NCBI GenBank assembly: GCA_964389675.1
Contig: CAYMEV010000016.1
Span: forward strand, 1 to 64,000
Source of the DNA: CAYMEV01 sp964389675 [NCBI: uncultured Candidatus Sumerlaeota bacterium]
GTDB lineage: Bacteria; CAYMEV01
DNA: 64,000 bases
Direction of reading: 5' to 3'
Within the stretch, counting starts at the first letter, position 1, and each line of letters begins with the position of its first letter. A program made the translations under genes and the position numbers. Shown piece after piece: positions 43,514 to 52,858 of the stretch. The notes beneath the pieces were generated by a model that saw only the letters and a list, made by a program, of their open reading frames with translations, was not told where the DNA came from and made no database searches.

Positions 43514-45064
43514 TTAGAAGAACCTTATATTTAAATCTTTTTTAGATATAATATTTATATTTGCTGAAATTGTGTCATTGTCATCCGGGTCATAATCCTC
43601 ATAATCAAGGCTGAACATATAGCTCAAAGCACCAAGAGCAACAGCTGTAGATTTATTGAAATAATACATGTTCTCAGAAGAAAGCTCATTATGGTAATTG
43701 ATCTTGGTTTTCAAAAAAAGGTTAAATCTTTCCTGACTGTTCAAACTATGAAGCAGTAGCTGTTCAAATACGTATTTTTTGTTGATTTCAAGAGGATTAC
43801 CCCCTGCAGGCTCATAATGGAGTTCGGCTCCTCCCCCTACTACCATCAATGCACCGTCATATTCCTGGTCTTCCAGATCAAAGGCTATATTCCTGTCAAT
43901 AAATGAAAGTTCATACATAAGCTGATCAATTATTTCATTACTTATCGGCTTTTCTCTTGAATCCTTGTAAACCTTTATTTTTGTATTTATAATGGCATCC
44001 GCCTTCCTTTTTATGTTCTTATTCAGCCTTTCATCGAGCATCACAGCATACTTTATCTCATAAAGCCTGTTAAGGTTAATTATATGATTGATGAAAGAGC
44101 TGATTTCAAATGTGATCTCGGAAAGCCTGTTATTGTATAGGTCCATTATCATTTCCAGAGGCATCCAGCCTTTTTGATCATCCATCTTACGGTAACCGGC
44201 ATATCCTTTAGGATCCTGGATAAATTTTGAATATATCTCCTTGAAGCGATGCTTTATATCATCTGCAACAGATGGCGTACAGTGGAAATGCCTGCACATA
44301 TCGTCTGTAATGGATTTGGATCCTGTGTCTATACTGAACAATCCTACAAGGTATTTCTTAAATACTGTAATACTGGTAGTTTCAGCACCAATATCAACAA
44401 GTATGGAGCCTTTGTCTTTTTCATTTTCATTGAACATTGAAATAAAACCGATCACATTATCAAAGACAACCTCCTCAAGAATGCATCCTATTTCCTTCAG
44501 CAGCTGCCTCCAGGTCCTGTCTATCGATTCATCAAGATATGTATAGATATAGTCGCATGAAAGGACTTTGCACATCTGCTTATTAGGATTTGGGTAAAAT
44601 CTTTTATTATCGCAATATGTTGTCCTTGGAATAAAATCAGCTGTGCTCCCTTCGCCTACCTGTCTTTGTATCTTCCTGCCGCATTTCCTGTACAGATTAA
44701 AAATATCAGTCGAAGAGACCAGTTTTAATCGTTGTGAAATAAGGGTTCTCATATCATCAGATATAAACCCATAGTCAAAATATGCAGATGCTGCAGGCAA
44801 TCCCAGATAAATATTCAGTATATTGATGTTAAGCAGAGGGTGGCTCTTCTTAAGCTTTTCCCTGACTTCTATGACAGCCTTTTTCAGCTCTCTTTTTGCA
44901 AGGTCGAAATTTACGATCCTTCCATTTAAAAAAGCCCCACCGGTTGGTATGGAGTGCAGGCTGATTATATCGATAAGCCCATATTCCTTTTTTATTGCAA
45001 CTATAATATCTATATGAGAGGTACCTACTGATATATAGTTTATCTGTCTGGCCCTGTTATCCAT
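43514..45064 (-). CDS. ftsA: FtsA-like divergent actin-fold protein
   Basis: Candidate FtsA, which tethers FtsZ to the membrane. The 516-residue protein is longer than the usual ~420. The ASKHA motifs are only partly kept: phosphate-2 ILVDIGAETTSITVF and the adenosine motif LMVVGGGAELH are good. The phosphate-1 site reads INYISVGTSHID, with Ser where family members have Asp. The position between ftsQ and ftsZ is classical. No amphipathic C-terminal membrane helix of the standard kind is clear (it ends KKDLNIRFF). Pilus-type PilM relatives are the main alternative, but context argues for FtsA. Confidence 0.72.
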   Translation of the reverse strand: MDNRARQINYISVGTSHIDIIVAIKKEYGLIDIISLHSIPTGGAFLNGRIVNFDLAKRELKKAVIEVREKLKKSHPLLNINILNIYLGLPAASAYFDYGFISDDMRTLISQRLKLVSSTDIFNLYRKCGRKIQRQVGEGSTADFIPRTTYCDNKRFYPNPNKQMCKVLSCDYIYTYLDESIDRTWRQLLKEIGCILEEVVFDNVIGFISMFNENEKDKGSILVDIGAETTSITVFKKYLVGLFSIDTGSKSITDDMCRHFHCTPSVADDIKHRFKEIYSKFIQDPKGYAGYRKMDDQKGWMPLEMIMDLYNNRLSEITFEISSFINHIINLNRLYEIKYAVMLDERLNKNIKRKADAIINTKIKVYKDSREKPISNEIIDQLMYELSFIDRNIAFDLEDQEYDGALMVVGGGAELHYEPAGGNPLEINKKYVFEQLLLHSLNSQERFNLFLKTKINYHNELSSENMYYFNKSTAVALGALSYMFSLDYEDYDPDDNDTISANINIISKKDLNIRFF

Positions 45065-45875
45065 AAATACTTTGATTTCTCCTGACTACAACCATATTCT
45101 TAAATCTGAGATCAATTATACAGCCGGCATAATCCCCTTCCTTTTTTATGGCTTGCAGTATTTTTTCAAGCCTGTCATCAAATCTGGGGGATATGGATAT
45201 ATTAGGGATGATCATTTTAATTTTATCACCCACAGCTTCAGTATAGAGAAAACCTATCTGATATCTGTTTATATGGAAATTGCTGTCAAAGCAGTTGTGA
45301 AACATGATAATGTTCTTAAGGGCCTCCTGCCGCTTTGAAACAGATGAAGTATTTACTTCAACCTTAATAAGGTCATTCCTTTCATAGCCCGGCAAAGAGC
45401 AAATATTCCCCTTTTTATCTATGAACAGATCAGATTCGCCATCTGTCGTCTTTGCCCAGAAATCTCTTTCCCTTATGCCTATATCAAGCATTAAAGGAAA
45501 CATTGAATATGAGATAGAAACTGAATCTACCCGCCTGTTTTTCAGAATATCTTCCTTAAGGCCCTCAAGGCTTATACTTAACATGTGTTTTCCCTTAATT
45601 CTGAACAGATCATTTTTTATCTCAGTTTTCAGGGCTATGTCCTGACAGCTGATAGAAATATCCGATACATAAAAAAGCCCGTTTTTTTCAAAAATTGTAA
45701 TTGACCCTATAAGTATGAAAAGAAGTATAAGCAGCTGAATAACCGGCAGCAGGATGCCATAATCCTTTTGACCGGCAAAATCTCTCTGGCTGGATGAATA
45801 GTATGCACATCCGTATTTCTCTCCTGCTCTAAAAGGAGTTTTAAGATGCGTGCTTCTGTATTTTATGTTACTCAT
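45057..45875 (-). CDS. ftsQ: Cell division protein FtsQ/DivIB family
   Basis: Single-pass division protein that links FtsL/FtsB to the ring. The 272-residue protein has a basic, serine-rich cytoplasmic tail of ~43 residues, one TM segment (VIQLLILLFILIGSITIF), and then a POTRA-like domain (FYVSDISISC to SVSISYSMFPLMLDIGIRERDF). The C-terminal part contains KIMIPNISISPR. It overlaps murC and ftsA by 8 bases each. Sequence conservation is weak, as is usual, and the call rests on topology, POTRA pattern and place. Confidence 0.8.
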   Translation of the reverse strand: MSNIKYRSTHLKTPFRAGEKYGCAYYSSSQRDFAGQKDYGILLPVIQLLILLFILIGSITIFEKNGLFYVSDISISCQDIALKTEIKNDLFRIKGKHMLSISLEGLKEDILKNRRVDSVSISYSMFPLMLDIGIRERDFWAKTTDGESDLFIDKKGNICSLPGYERNDLIKVEVNTSSVSKRQEALKNIIMFHNCFDSNFHINRYQIGFLYTEAVGDKIKMIIPNISISPRFDDRLEKILQAIKKEGDYAGCIIDLRFKNMVVVRRNQSIYG

Positions 45876-47241
45876 CCTTGAAATACCTCTTCACATATTC
45901 ACCAAGCGGTCCTGCGCTGGAGATGAGCATGACTGCCTTTTCACCGGTATTATCCTTTATATATGAGATAATGCTCTTATAAGCCTCAATGAAAATCACA
46001 TCAGGGAAATATTTCCTGATATCATTGATACTCCCTGTAATATTAAACGACTCATTGGGGTCCATTCTTGCCTTAAAAACCTCTGTCAGAATAAGTTTAT
46101 CAGCAAAGGAAAATGCATTTACAAAATCATTAAAAAAGTATTTCAATCTGCTGGGCATATGGGGTTCAAATGCAAGTATGATCCTGGTACCCCTGTGTTT
46201 TTCCCTCAGGGCATCCAGCGCACTCCTGAGTTCAGTAGGGTGATGGGAATAATCGATGTATATCTGAAGATTATCTTTCTTACCTATATATTCAAGCCTT
46301 TTTGATACGCCCTTATACCTTTTCATGCTCTCTAATATAATATTCTTCGGGATACCAAGCTCTTTCATCAATGTAAAGGAAGCAATGAAATTTTCAGCGT
46401 TGTAGAGGCCAAAGATCTGTGTTTTGACTTCTATGGCTTCAGAGTAATAATCAAGCACAAAATCAGTATGATTCAGCCTTTCTTTGAGAAAAACATCTGC
46501 AGTTTCATATGCAGAATATGATATGCAGTTGATCTTTCTTCTCTTCGCATCAATGAGATTTGCCAAATCCTTATATGAACTGTTGTAAATCACAGTTTTT
46601 ATTGATTTCTTCTCGATAAGTTCCTTGAACAGATCGATAAATTCATCCTTTGTATATGATTCAGGATGATCCCATTCCATTGAGCTTATAAGAAGTATTT
46701 CCGGTGATAGAAGGAGTATGTCCCTATTGCTTTCGTCACCTTCAAGTATAAAGTACTCGCTTTCAGTAAATTCCATTGCTGGAGGAAAATCAACCGGTAT
46801 TGCCCCTATCATGAATGAGGGCTTCTTTTCACCTGACATGCCTATATTGGAACTTAATGCAGTAATAGTAGATTTTCCATGAGTCCCTGTAATAAGGACC
46901 AGCCTTTTTTCTTCAGTTATCTGTGCGAGTTTCTCAGGCCTGGAAGAAATGCTGATGCCCCTTTCCTCAGCACATAATAATTCCGGATTATCCCTGTCTA
47001 TGGCCTTTGAGTAGATAACCTCATCGGGCATTGCTTCAAGAATGTTTGCAGCACTATGCCTGTTGTAAAATCTGATCCTGTCCCTGTATGAATAAAGATA
47101 CTGATGTTTATCAAGCTCCTGGACATCTGATCCGGATACATCAATATTATTGTCTATAAGGTATTTTGCCATTGATGTCATGCCGGTCCCCAGAATGCCG
47201 ATCAAAAAAGCACTTTTAATAGATTTGTTTTTTATTTTCAT
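45868..47241 (-). CDS. murC: UDP-N-acetylmuramate--L-alanine ligase
   Basis: Adds the first amino acid to UDP-MurNAc. The 457-residue Mur ligase has the N-terminal Rossmann turn LIGILGTGMTSMAKYL, the P-loop ITGTHGKSTITAL (about residues 114-126), the middle-domain segment EGDESNRDILLL, and IDYSHHPTEL in the C-terminal domain. The last motif ends in Glu, as in MurC, whereas the recycling ligase Mpl usually has Ala. One central segment, SSMEWDHPESY, is closer to the Mpl form than to the usual MurC N-x-E-x-D-H. I favour MurC on context. Confidence 0.8.
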   Translation of the reverse strand: MKIKNKSIKSAFLIGILGTGMTSMAKYLIDNNIDVSGSDVQELDKHQYLYSYRDRIRFYNRHSAANILEAMPDEVIYSKAIDRDNPELLCAEERGISISSRPEKLAQITEEKRLVLITGTHGKSTITALSSNIGMSGEKKPSFMIGAIPVDFPPAMEFTESEYFILEGDESNRDILLLSPEILLISSMEWDHPESYTKDEFIDLFKELIEKKSIKTVIYNSSYKDLANLIDAKRRKINCISYSAYETADVFLKERLNHTDFVLDYYSEAIEVKTQIFGLYNAENFIASFTLMKELGIPKNIILESMKRYKGVSKRLEYIGKKDNLQIYIDYSHHPTELRSALDALREKHRGTRIILAFEPHMPSRLKYFFNDFVNAFSFADKLILTEVFKARMDPNESFNITGSINDIRKYFPDVIFIEAYKSIISYIKDNTGEKAVMLISSAGPLGEYVKRYFKDE

Positions 47242-48319
47242 AATCCACTCTTAGAATAAATCCAATCATCATCATAGTCGCAAGGTAGCTGGATCCTCCA
47301 AAGGAAAACAGGGGCAGGGGCAATCCTTTGGACGGAAGAAGACTTACAGCTACACAAAGATTCAGGCATATCTGCAGGCCAAGCAGAAATACCATGCCGA
47401 ATACTGCATATTTGTTGAAAAAATCATTGTAGCTGGTTACAAATGAAATATGGAATCCTTCAAAAATCAGTATTACATATAAAATGATCAGGGATAAAGA
47501 CCCTAATAGGCCGGTTTCTTCAGCATATATTGAGAATATATAATCAGTGTGGCTCTCTCTGAGGAAAAAGCATTTATTAAAGCTGTTCCCGTATCCTTTA
47601 CCTGTCAGGCCTCCTGTTGCAATGCCCAATATGCTCTTGTATGGCTGGTAGCCCTTGTCAAACCTGTCGATTTCCGGATTGAAAGCAACTTTTACCCTCT
47701 CCATTCTCCATGGATGGAAGATAATGAACAGGGAAGCCAGTACAGCAAGGATTAAAACACAGATAACAAGTATCTTGATGTTAAATCCAGCAATATATAT
47801 CAGTATCAGGGCAGTTAACGACAGTATCATTGCATTTCCAAGGTCAGGCTCCAATGCTATCAGAATAAAAAACCCTATTATAACAAGCATTTCCTTCTTC
47901 AGATATCTTAATTCAAATTTATTCTCGCGGATTTTTGCAAGCCAGGCTGCAAGCCCTATAATAACAGCAATCTTCGCAAATTCAGACGGCTGTACCTGCA
48001 TACCGGATAAACCGATCCACCTTCTTGCTCCATTTATATTCATCCCTATACCAGGTATAAGAATGATTGAAAGCATAAAAAAGGAAAATATCATAAATGG
48101 CACAGCATATTCCTTTATTTTTTTGGTTTCAACCGAAAATACAGCTGCCATAAGGATAAAACCAATAATAACTGTGATTATTCTTTTCCTGATAAAAGAA
48201 TCAGCATTTTCTCTGAACTGTATATCAGTAATATTAATTATGAACAGGGTTCCTATTACAGTAATTACCAGAATGGGGAAAATTATATGCCTGTTTGTTT
48301 TTAATATATAATCAAGCAT
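47216..48319 (-). CDS. ftsW: SEDS glycosyltransferase FtsW
   Basis: Polymerises lipid II at the septum together with FtsI. The 367-residue protein has ten TM segments and the SEDS motifs GARRWIGLSGMQVQPSEFAKI, ALEPDLGNAMI, GYQPYKSILGIATGGLTGKGYGNS, FLRESHTDYIFSIYAEETGLLG and the C-terminal LPLPLFSFGGSS. RodA is closely related, but the location next to ftsI and murC supports FtsW. It overlaps murC by 26 bases and murE by 8. Confidence 0.92.
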   Translation of the reverse strand: MLDYILKTNRHIIFPILVITVIGTLFIINITDIQFRENADSFIRKRIITVIIGFILMAAVFSVETKKIKEYAVPFMIFSFFMLSIILIPGIGMNINGARRWIGLSGMQVQPSEFAKIAVIIGLAAWLAKIRENKFELRYLKKEMLVIIGFFILIALEPDLGNAMILSLTALILIYIAGFNIKILVICVLILAVLASLFIIFHPWRMERVKVAFNPEIDRFDKGYQPYKSILGIATGGLTGKGYGNSFNKCFFLRESHTDYIFSIYAEETGLLGSLSLIILYVILIFEGFHISFVTSYNDFFNKYAVFGMVFLLGLQICLNLCVAVSLLPSKGLPLPLFSFGGSSYLATMMMIGFILRVDYENKKQIY

Positions 48320-49832
48320 CTTTATCCCTTTTATCAGTGTATTTTTTTAGTATCTCTCTGTCATTGAAAGGGGAGAAGCTTCCTTTTGCCTCAATAAATT
48401 CCTCATGGCCCTTTCCAAGTAAAAGGATTATATCCCCATCCTGAGCTGATTCAACAGCCATCTCTATAGCTTTTTCCCTGTCCTCTTGTATAAAAACTTT
48501 AACATCATCCCTGTTCTCTATTCCATTGTAAATATCGTATATTATCTCAGAAGGGTCTTCATCCCTCGGATTGTCAGAGGTAAGAAATATTACATCAGAA
48601 TATAGTGATGCATACTTCCCCATGATTGGCCTTTTGCTCTTATCTTTATTGCCGCCGGCCCCGAATATTGTAATTATCCTCGTACTGGGATTCAAGCCCT
48701 TGAACTCCCTGGTAACACGCATTATAGCCTCAGGTGTATGGGCATAATCAATATAAGCAGAGAACCTGCCGTCATAGACAAGTTCAACCCTTCCAGGTAT
48801 CCTGATAACATTCTCAACTGCTTTGGCAATATATGAATTGGTAATTCCAATGGTCTTTGCAATTGCAATGGCAAGAAGAAGGTTCTCATGCATAAAATCG
48901 TTCATATATCTGGTGGATATGGATATTTCACCCTCCCTGGTCCTGATCCACAGCAGAAACATATTTTGGCTGTATTTTTTGCGTTTTATGAAATAATCAC
49001 TCTTTTCATGATTATAGCTTACTATACTGCGGGAGATAAGGTGCTTTTTAAGTTCATCTTTTTCGAGATAGCTGTATGGAATAATACAATATCCATCCTC
49101 AGTTACATAGTCAAAGAAGCTGTATTTTACTCTTGCATACTCCTCAATATTCCCATGGTAATCGAGATGATCCTGTGAAATATTTGTCAGGGCTCCTATA
49201 AAAAATGGGAACCCGTGTATTCTTTTCCTGTGTATTGAATGGCTTGATACTTCCATTACAACCCACCTGATGCCTTTTGAGTACATATTGGCAAACAGTT
49301 CAAGGGAATCCAGGGACAATGGCGTTGTCATCGTAGATTTTACCAGCCCGTTTCCAAAATCATTATAGATGGTCCCGAGTAGCCCACATTCCCTGTTCCA
49401 GCTTCTTATGATGCTGTTAAGGAAAATAGCAGTCGAAGATTTTCCATTTGTTCCTGTTATTCCAATTAACTGCATTTTCCCGAGAATATCTCCATAAAAT
49501 ATGTTTGCTGCTTCTGACATTGCTTCCTCTGCATCTTTGACAAGTACAATATCAATTATGGAATTATATTTTTCGTAAATCCCGGCATCGCTTGTAAAAA
49601 CCCCTGCAGCCCCTTTTTTAACAACGCTTTCGATATAATTATTGCCATCATCCTTAAGGCCTTTTAATGCAAAGAACAAACTCCCGTTTTCTATTTTCCT
49701 TGAGTCATAGGACAGCTTTTTAACTATCATATTGTTTTTTATCCGTTTTTTTGCCACAGCTGAATTTCTGCAGAGCTCACCCAGAAAAACTGGATTAGTG
49801 CCTTGTGTATTTTTTCTTCCTGTTGACAGCAT
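48312..49832 (-). CDS. murE: UDP-MurNAc-tripeptide synthetase MurE
   Basis: Adds the third amino acid of the peptidoglycan stem. The 506-residue protein has SYDSRKIENGSLFFALKG in the N-domain, the P-loop ITGTNGKSST, the ISQDHLDYHG segment, AYIDYAHTPEA, and TSDNPRDEDP in the C-domain. DNPR at this place is characteristic of meso-diaminopimelate-adding MurE, so a DAP-type wall is likely. Ornithine-adding homologues could share it, so the specificity is inference. murF, which would add the D-Ala dipeptide, is absent from this cluster. Confidence 0.93.
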   Translation of the reverse strand: MLSTGRKNTQGTNPVFLGELCRNSAVAKKRIKNNMIVKKLSYDSRKIENGSLFFALKGLKDDGNNYIESVVKKGAAGVFTSDAGIYEKYNSIIDIVLVKDAEEAMSEAANIFYGDILGKMQLIGITGTNGKSSTAIFLNSIIRSWNRECGLLGTIYNDFGNGLVKSTMTTPLSLDSLELFANMYSKGIRWVVMEVSSHSIHRKRIHGFPFFIGALTNISQDHLDYHGNIEEYARVKYSFFDYVTEDGYCIIPYSYLEKDELKKHLISRSIVSYNHEKSDYFIKRKKYSQNMFLLWIRTREGEISISTRYMNDFMHENLLLAIAIAKTIGITNSYIAKAVENVIRIPGRVELVYDGRFSAYIDYAHTPEAIMRVTREFKGLNPSTRIITIFGAGGNKDKSKRPIMGKYASLYSDVIFLTSDNPRDEDPSEIIYDIYNGIENRDDVKVFIQEDREKAIEMAVESAQDGDIILLLGKGHEEFIEAKGSFSPFNDREILKKYTDKRDKDA

Positions 49833-49834
49833 AA

Positions 49835-51646
49835 TTACATTCTCTTTATATACCTTTGTCTTGAAAGCTTTTGATAGTTTATTGCAAATTCTGCAATCTT
49901 TGAGAAATAAGGGGCAGCTACCACTCCGCCGTAATATTCGCCTTTGGGGCTGTTTACCAATACAAGAATGACTACCTCAGGATTATAAGCAGGAGCTATG
50001 CCGATAAATGATGAAATGTACTTTTCATCATAATAGCTTTTTGTCTCTGAGTTAAATATCTGTGCTGTCCCGGTTTTTCCCCCGACATCCAGGCCAGCAA
50101 CCTGCGCCCTTTTGCCTGTCCCGGACAATACAGTATCATGAAGAAGGCATCTCAGTATTGCAGCAGTATTTTCCGAAAATATTCTTCTTTCATCAGATCT
50201 GTCCTGATCAATATCAATCCTGCTATAAAGTGTATTGCTGAGATATCTGACAATCCTGGGTTTTACGAGAAAACCGTCATTGGCAATGGCCTGATAGAAA
50301 GAGAGAAGCTGCAGCGGGGTCACGCTTATGCCCTGTCCTATAAAGCTAAGGTATCTTGAATGCTCATCATTAAGGACGGACAGGTTTGTCAGGCTCCCTG
50401 ATGATTCTGCGTTCAGCGGTATTCCGGTCTTTTCCCCGAATCCGCATTTCTCAAGGTAGCTTACCCATAAATTCTTCGGTATGCCCATTGATAATTTTAT
50501 TGTACCAATATTACTGCTTTTGGAAAAAATTTCAGAAACCCTCAGATCACCATATGGGTGAACATCATGAAATTTATACTTTCCGCAGGAGTAATAGCCA
50601 TTTTCACAGAATACTTTCTCTTCATCGTTTATATCAATAATTCCGTTTTCAATCAGATAAGAAAAGGATACAGCCTTAAAAGTACTCCCGGGCTCATAAG
50701 AGTATGCTACAGCAGGATTTGCGAATATCTTTCTGCTGGTCTCATCTGCGGCTGAAAGAGGCGGATAGACAGAAAATGCAAGTATCTCTCCCGTACCTAC
50801 CTGCTGTACAAGAATAATGCTGTATGCAGGATCATATTTCTTCCATATTTCTTTATTTATCTCATTTACTTTCTGCTGAACTGGCAGAGATATCGTAAGG
50901 TAAAGGTCGTATACCCTTGATCTTTCCCTCTTGTAGGCTGATGAAATCCTGAGGATATTTCCCCTTCCATCAATGGTATTTTTGTCATTATCCTTCTTAG
51001 AATGTCTCAGATATTTATCAAATACCAGCTCTATGCCCTCTTTTCCTACACCATATGGATCCGTTCTTCCTATTACATAACTGAGCGATTCACCTGAAGG
51101 ATAAACGCGATCATACTCAATCTTATGTTTTAAGATCTCCCCCTTTACATTATCAGGGTATCTCTCCTTTGCCAGATCGTTAATCCTGCATATATCCTCA
51201 AAATCATCTGATGATACCAGCCTGGCTATATAGCTGAAATGACTGTCCCTGTTGACAGCGTTCATTATATGATCCACAGGTTTGCCGGTTTTTTCCGCTA
51301 ATTCAGAAACCAGCCATAGAATCATGCGGGAGTCCATAGTTGATCTTATCTCTTTTGGATTTATGAATAGTGAAGGTTTTTTAACGCTTGCTGCAAGTAT
51401 CCTGCCGTCCCTGTCATAAATGGTTGACCTTTCATAAGTTTCTCTTGATACCAGTTCTGTATCAAGGGACATTCTCCTCATGAAATACTCATGTTTGACA
51501 ACCTGGAGATAGAATATTTTGAAGATTACTGCTGAAAAAACCAGCAGGAAAATTACAGCGATGACAAGGATCCTGTTATTAACATCCTTGAACTTGGATT
51601 TGATCTCTTCATAATCAAACAATAGAAACGCGCAGATAATCATCAT
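49835..51646 (-). CDS. ftsI: Septal penicillin-binding protein FtsI (PBP3)
   Basis: Septal transpeptidase. The 603-residue protein has a TM segment at residues ~26-46, a pedestal dimer domain (~60-230) and a transpeptidase domain with all three active-site motifs: S321-T-F-K324, S377-S-N379 and K524-T-G526. No PASTA domain is present at the C-terminus. It is 2 bases upstream of murE and overlaps the FtsL-like gene by 4 bases. Confidence 0.94.
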   Translation of the reverse strand: MMIICAFLLFDYEEIKSKFKDVNNRILVIAVIFLLVFSAVIFKIFYLQVVKHEYFMRRMSLDTELVSRETYERSTIYDRDGRILAASVKKPSLFINPKEIRSTMDSRMILWLVSELAEKTGKPVDHIMNAVNRDSHFSYIARLVSSDDFEDICRINDLAKERYPDNVKGEILKHKIEYDRVYPSGESLSYVIGRTDPYGVGKEGIELVFDKYLRHSKKDNDKNTIDGRGNILRISSAYKRERSRVYDLYLTISLPVQQKVNEINKEIWKKYDPAYSIILVQQVGTGEILAFSVYPPLSAADETSRKIFANPAVAYSYEPGSTFKAVSFSYLIENGIIDINDEEKVFCENGYYSCGKYKFHDVHPYGDLRVSEIFSKSSNIGTIKLSMGIPKNLWVSYLEKCGFGEKTGIPLNAESSGSLTNLSVLNDEHSRYLSFIGQGISVTPLQLLSFYQAIANDGFLVKPRIVRYLSNTLYSRIDIDQDRSDERRIFSENTAAILRCLLHDTVLSGTGKRAQVAGLDVGGKTGTAQIFNSETKSYYDEKYISSFIGIAPAYNPEVVILVLVNSPKGEYYGGVVAAPYFSKIAEFAINYQKLSRQRYIKRM

Positions 51647-51918
51647 TCAGATTCCTTGCCTTTCTCCTGTTCCTGAATTATTTTTTTCAGCATATTAAAA
51701 TCAGTATTCTCCTCAAGGTAGGTTTTCAGTACCCTGTTTTCATTTGTAAGGTCAGCTATCTCTTTTTCCAGTGCTGCAATCCTTGGCCCGCAAAGTGTAA
51801 TATTGTTCTTCATTCTTGCAAAACGTATCATGCTAAGTATCAGGACGATCAGGATCAATGAATACAATACATAGTTTATGACCCTTAATGTAAACATGAG
51901 CCAATTATATCCTTTCAA
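51643..51918 (-). CDS. ftsL: FtsL-like division protein
   Basis: A 91-residue bitopic protein: a short cytoplasmic tip, one TM segment (VINYVLYSLILIVLILSMIRF) and a coiled-coil stretch with heptad pattern (RIAALEKEIADLTNENRVLKTYL). That is the layout of FtsL/FtsB. The position between rsmH and ftsI is the ftsL place. It overlaps rsmH by 14 bases. Sequence alone is too variable to prove it. Confidence 0.75.
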   Translation of the reverse strand: MKGYNWLMFTLRVINYVLYSLILIVLILSMIRFARMKNNITLCGPRIAALEKEIADLTNENRVLKTYLEENTDFNMLKKIIQEQEKGKESE

Positions 51919-52858
51919 AAACCCTTAGTTTTGCTGACCTTGCCCTTGGATTTGACAGAATTTCGCCTGTGGATGGCTTTATTGGTTTTTTTGTCAGATT
52001 AATACCCAATGGGACTGTAACTGAATCTCCTGGTTTATATTTATTTGTTTTTTCCCTGTGGGAATAATTTTTGAAATATTCCTTTGCAATTCTATCCTCA
52101 ACAGAATGGAAGCTAATTATAGCCAGTCTCCCCCCTGGATTAAGAACTGACGGGATAATATCCAGGAAATCCTTTAGATTACGCAGTTCTTCGTTCATAT
52201 AAATCCTTAATGCCATAAATGTCTTTGTTGCAGGGTGAAGCTTCCCTCTATAGTGCCCTTTCAAAACATTCTGTACAAGATCCGACAATTCTTTCGCTGT
52301 ACTGATTGTGTTCCTGTTCAGGTACAGTGCCGCAGCAATTCTTCTTGCATGCCTTTCATCAGCATACCGGAACAATATGTCAGCTATCTCATCCTGTTTT
52401 AGACCGGGAAGAATCTTAATGAAAGGCAGTCCGGCAGTTGTATCGAGTCTCAGGTCAACAGCGGTTTCATCATTAAATGAAAATCCCCTGCCTGACTCAA
52501 AATAGTGGTATGAGCTTATCCCCAGGTCAGCCAGTATAAAGTCCGCTTTCTTATAACCAAGTTTCTTCAGTATATCAGGAATATTTTTATAATTGTCATT
52601 GATGAAATATATATTATTCTTTTTGAACCTGTTTATTCTCTGTGAAGCCTTTAATAGTATCTCTCTGTCTAAATCAATACATATCAGGCAAATACCATTG
52701 CCGATATTTTCAAGGAATTTTATGCTGTGCCCGCCTTCTCCGGTTGTTGCATCAACAAAGACCCTGTACTCTCTCTTAATAAATGACATGACCTCCTCCA
52801 CAAAGATAGGATCATGCACTGCACCTGATACAAAGTTGCCTGCATCAAAGGATATCAT
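51905..52858 (-). CDS. rsmH: 16S rRNA m4C1402 methyltransferase RsmH
   Basis: Methylates N4 of C1402 in 16S rRNA. The 317-residue protein has the SAM loop VDATTGEGGHSIKFL, the LADLGISSYHYFESGRGFSF motif, RIYMNEELRNLKDFL, and IISFHSVEDRIAKEYFK near the C-terminus. The N-terminal HDPIFVEEVM replaces the common H-x-P-V-L-x-E form. It overlaps mraZ by 14 bases and the FtsL gene by 14 bases. Confidence 0.95.
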   Translation of the reverse strand: MISFDAGNFVSGAVHDPIFVEEVMSFIKREYRVFVDATTGEGGHSIKFLENIGNGICLICIDLDREILLKASQRINRFKKNNIYFINDNYKNIPDILKKLGYKKADFILADLGISSYHYFESGRGFSFNDETAVDLRLDTTAGLPFIKILPGLKQDEIADILFRYADERHARRIAAALYLNRNTISTAKELSDLVQNVLKGHYRGKLHPATKTFMALRIYMNEELRNLKDFLDIIPSVLNPGGRLAIISFHSVEDRIAKEYFKNYSHREKTNKYKPGDSVTVPLGINLTKKPIKPSTGEILSNPRARSAKLRVFERI

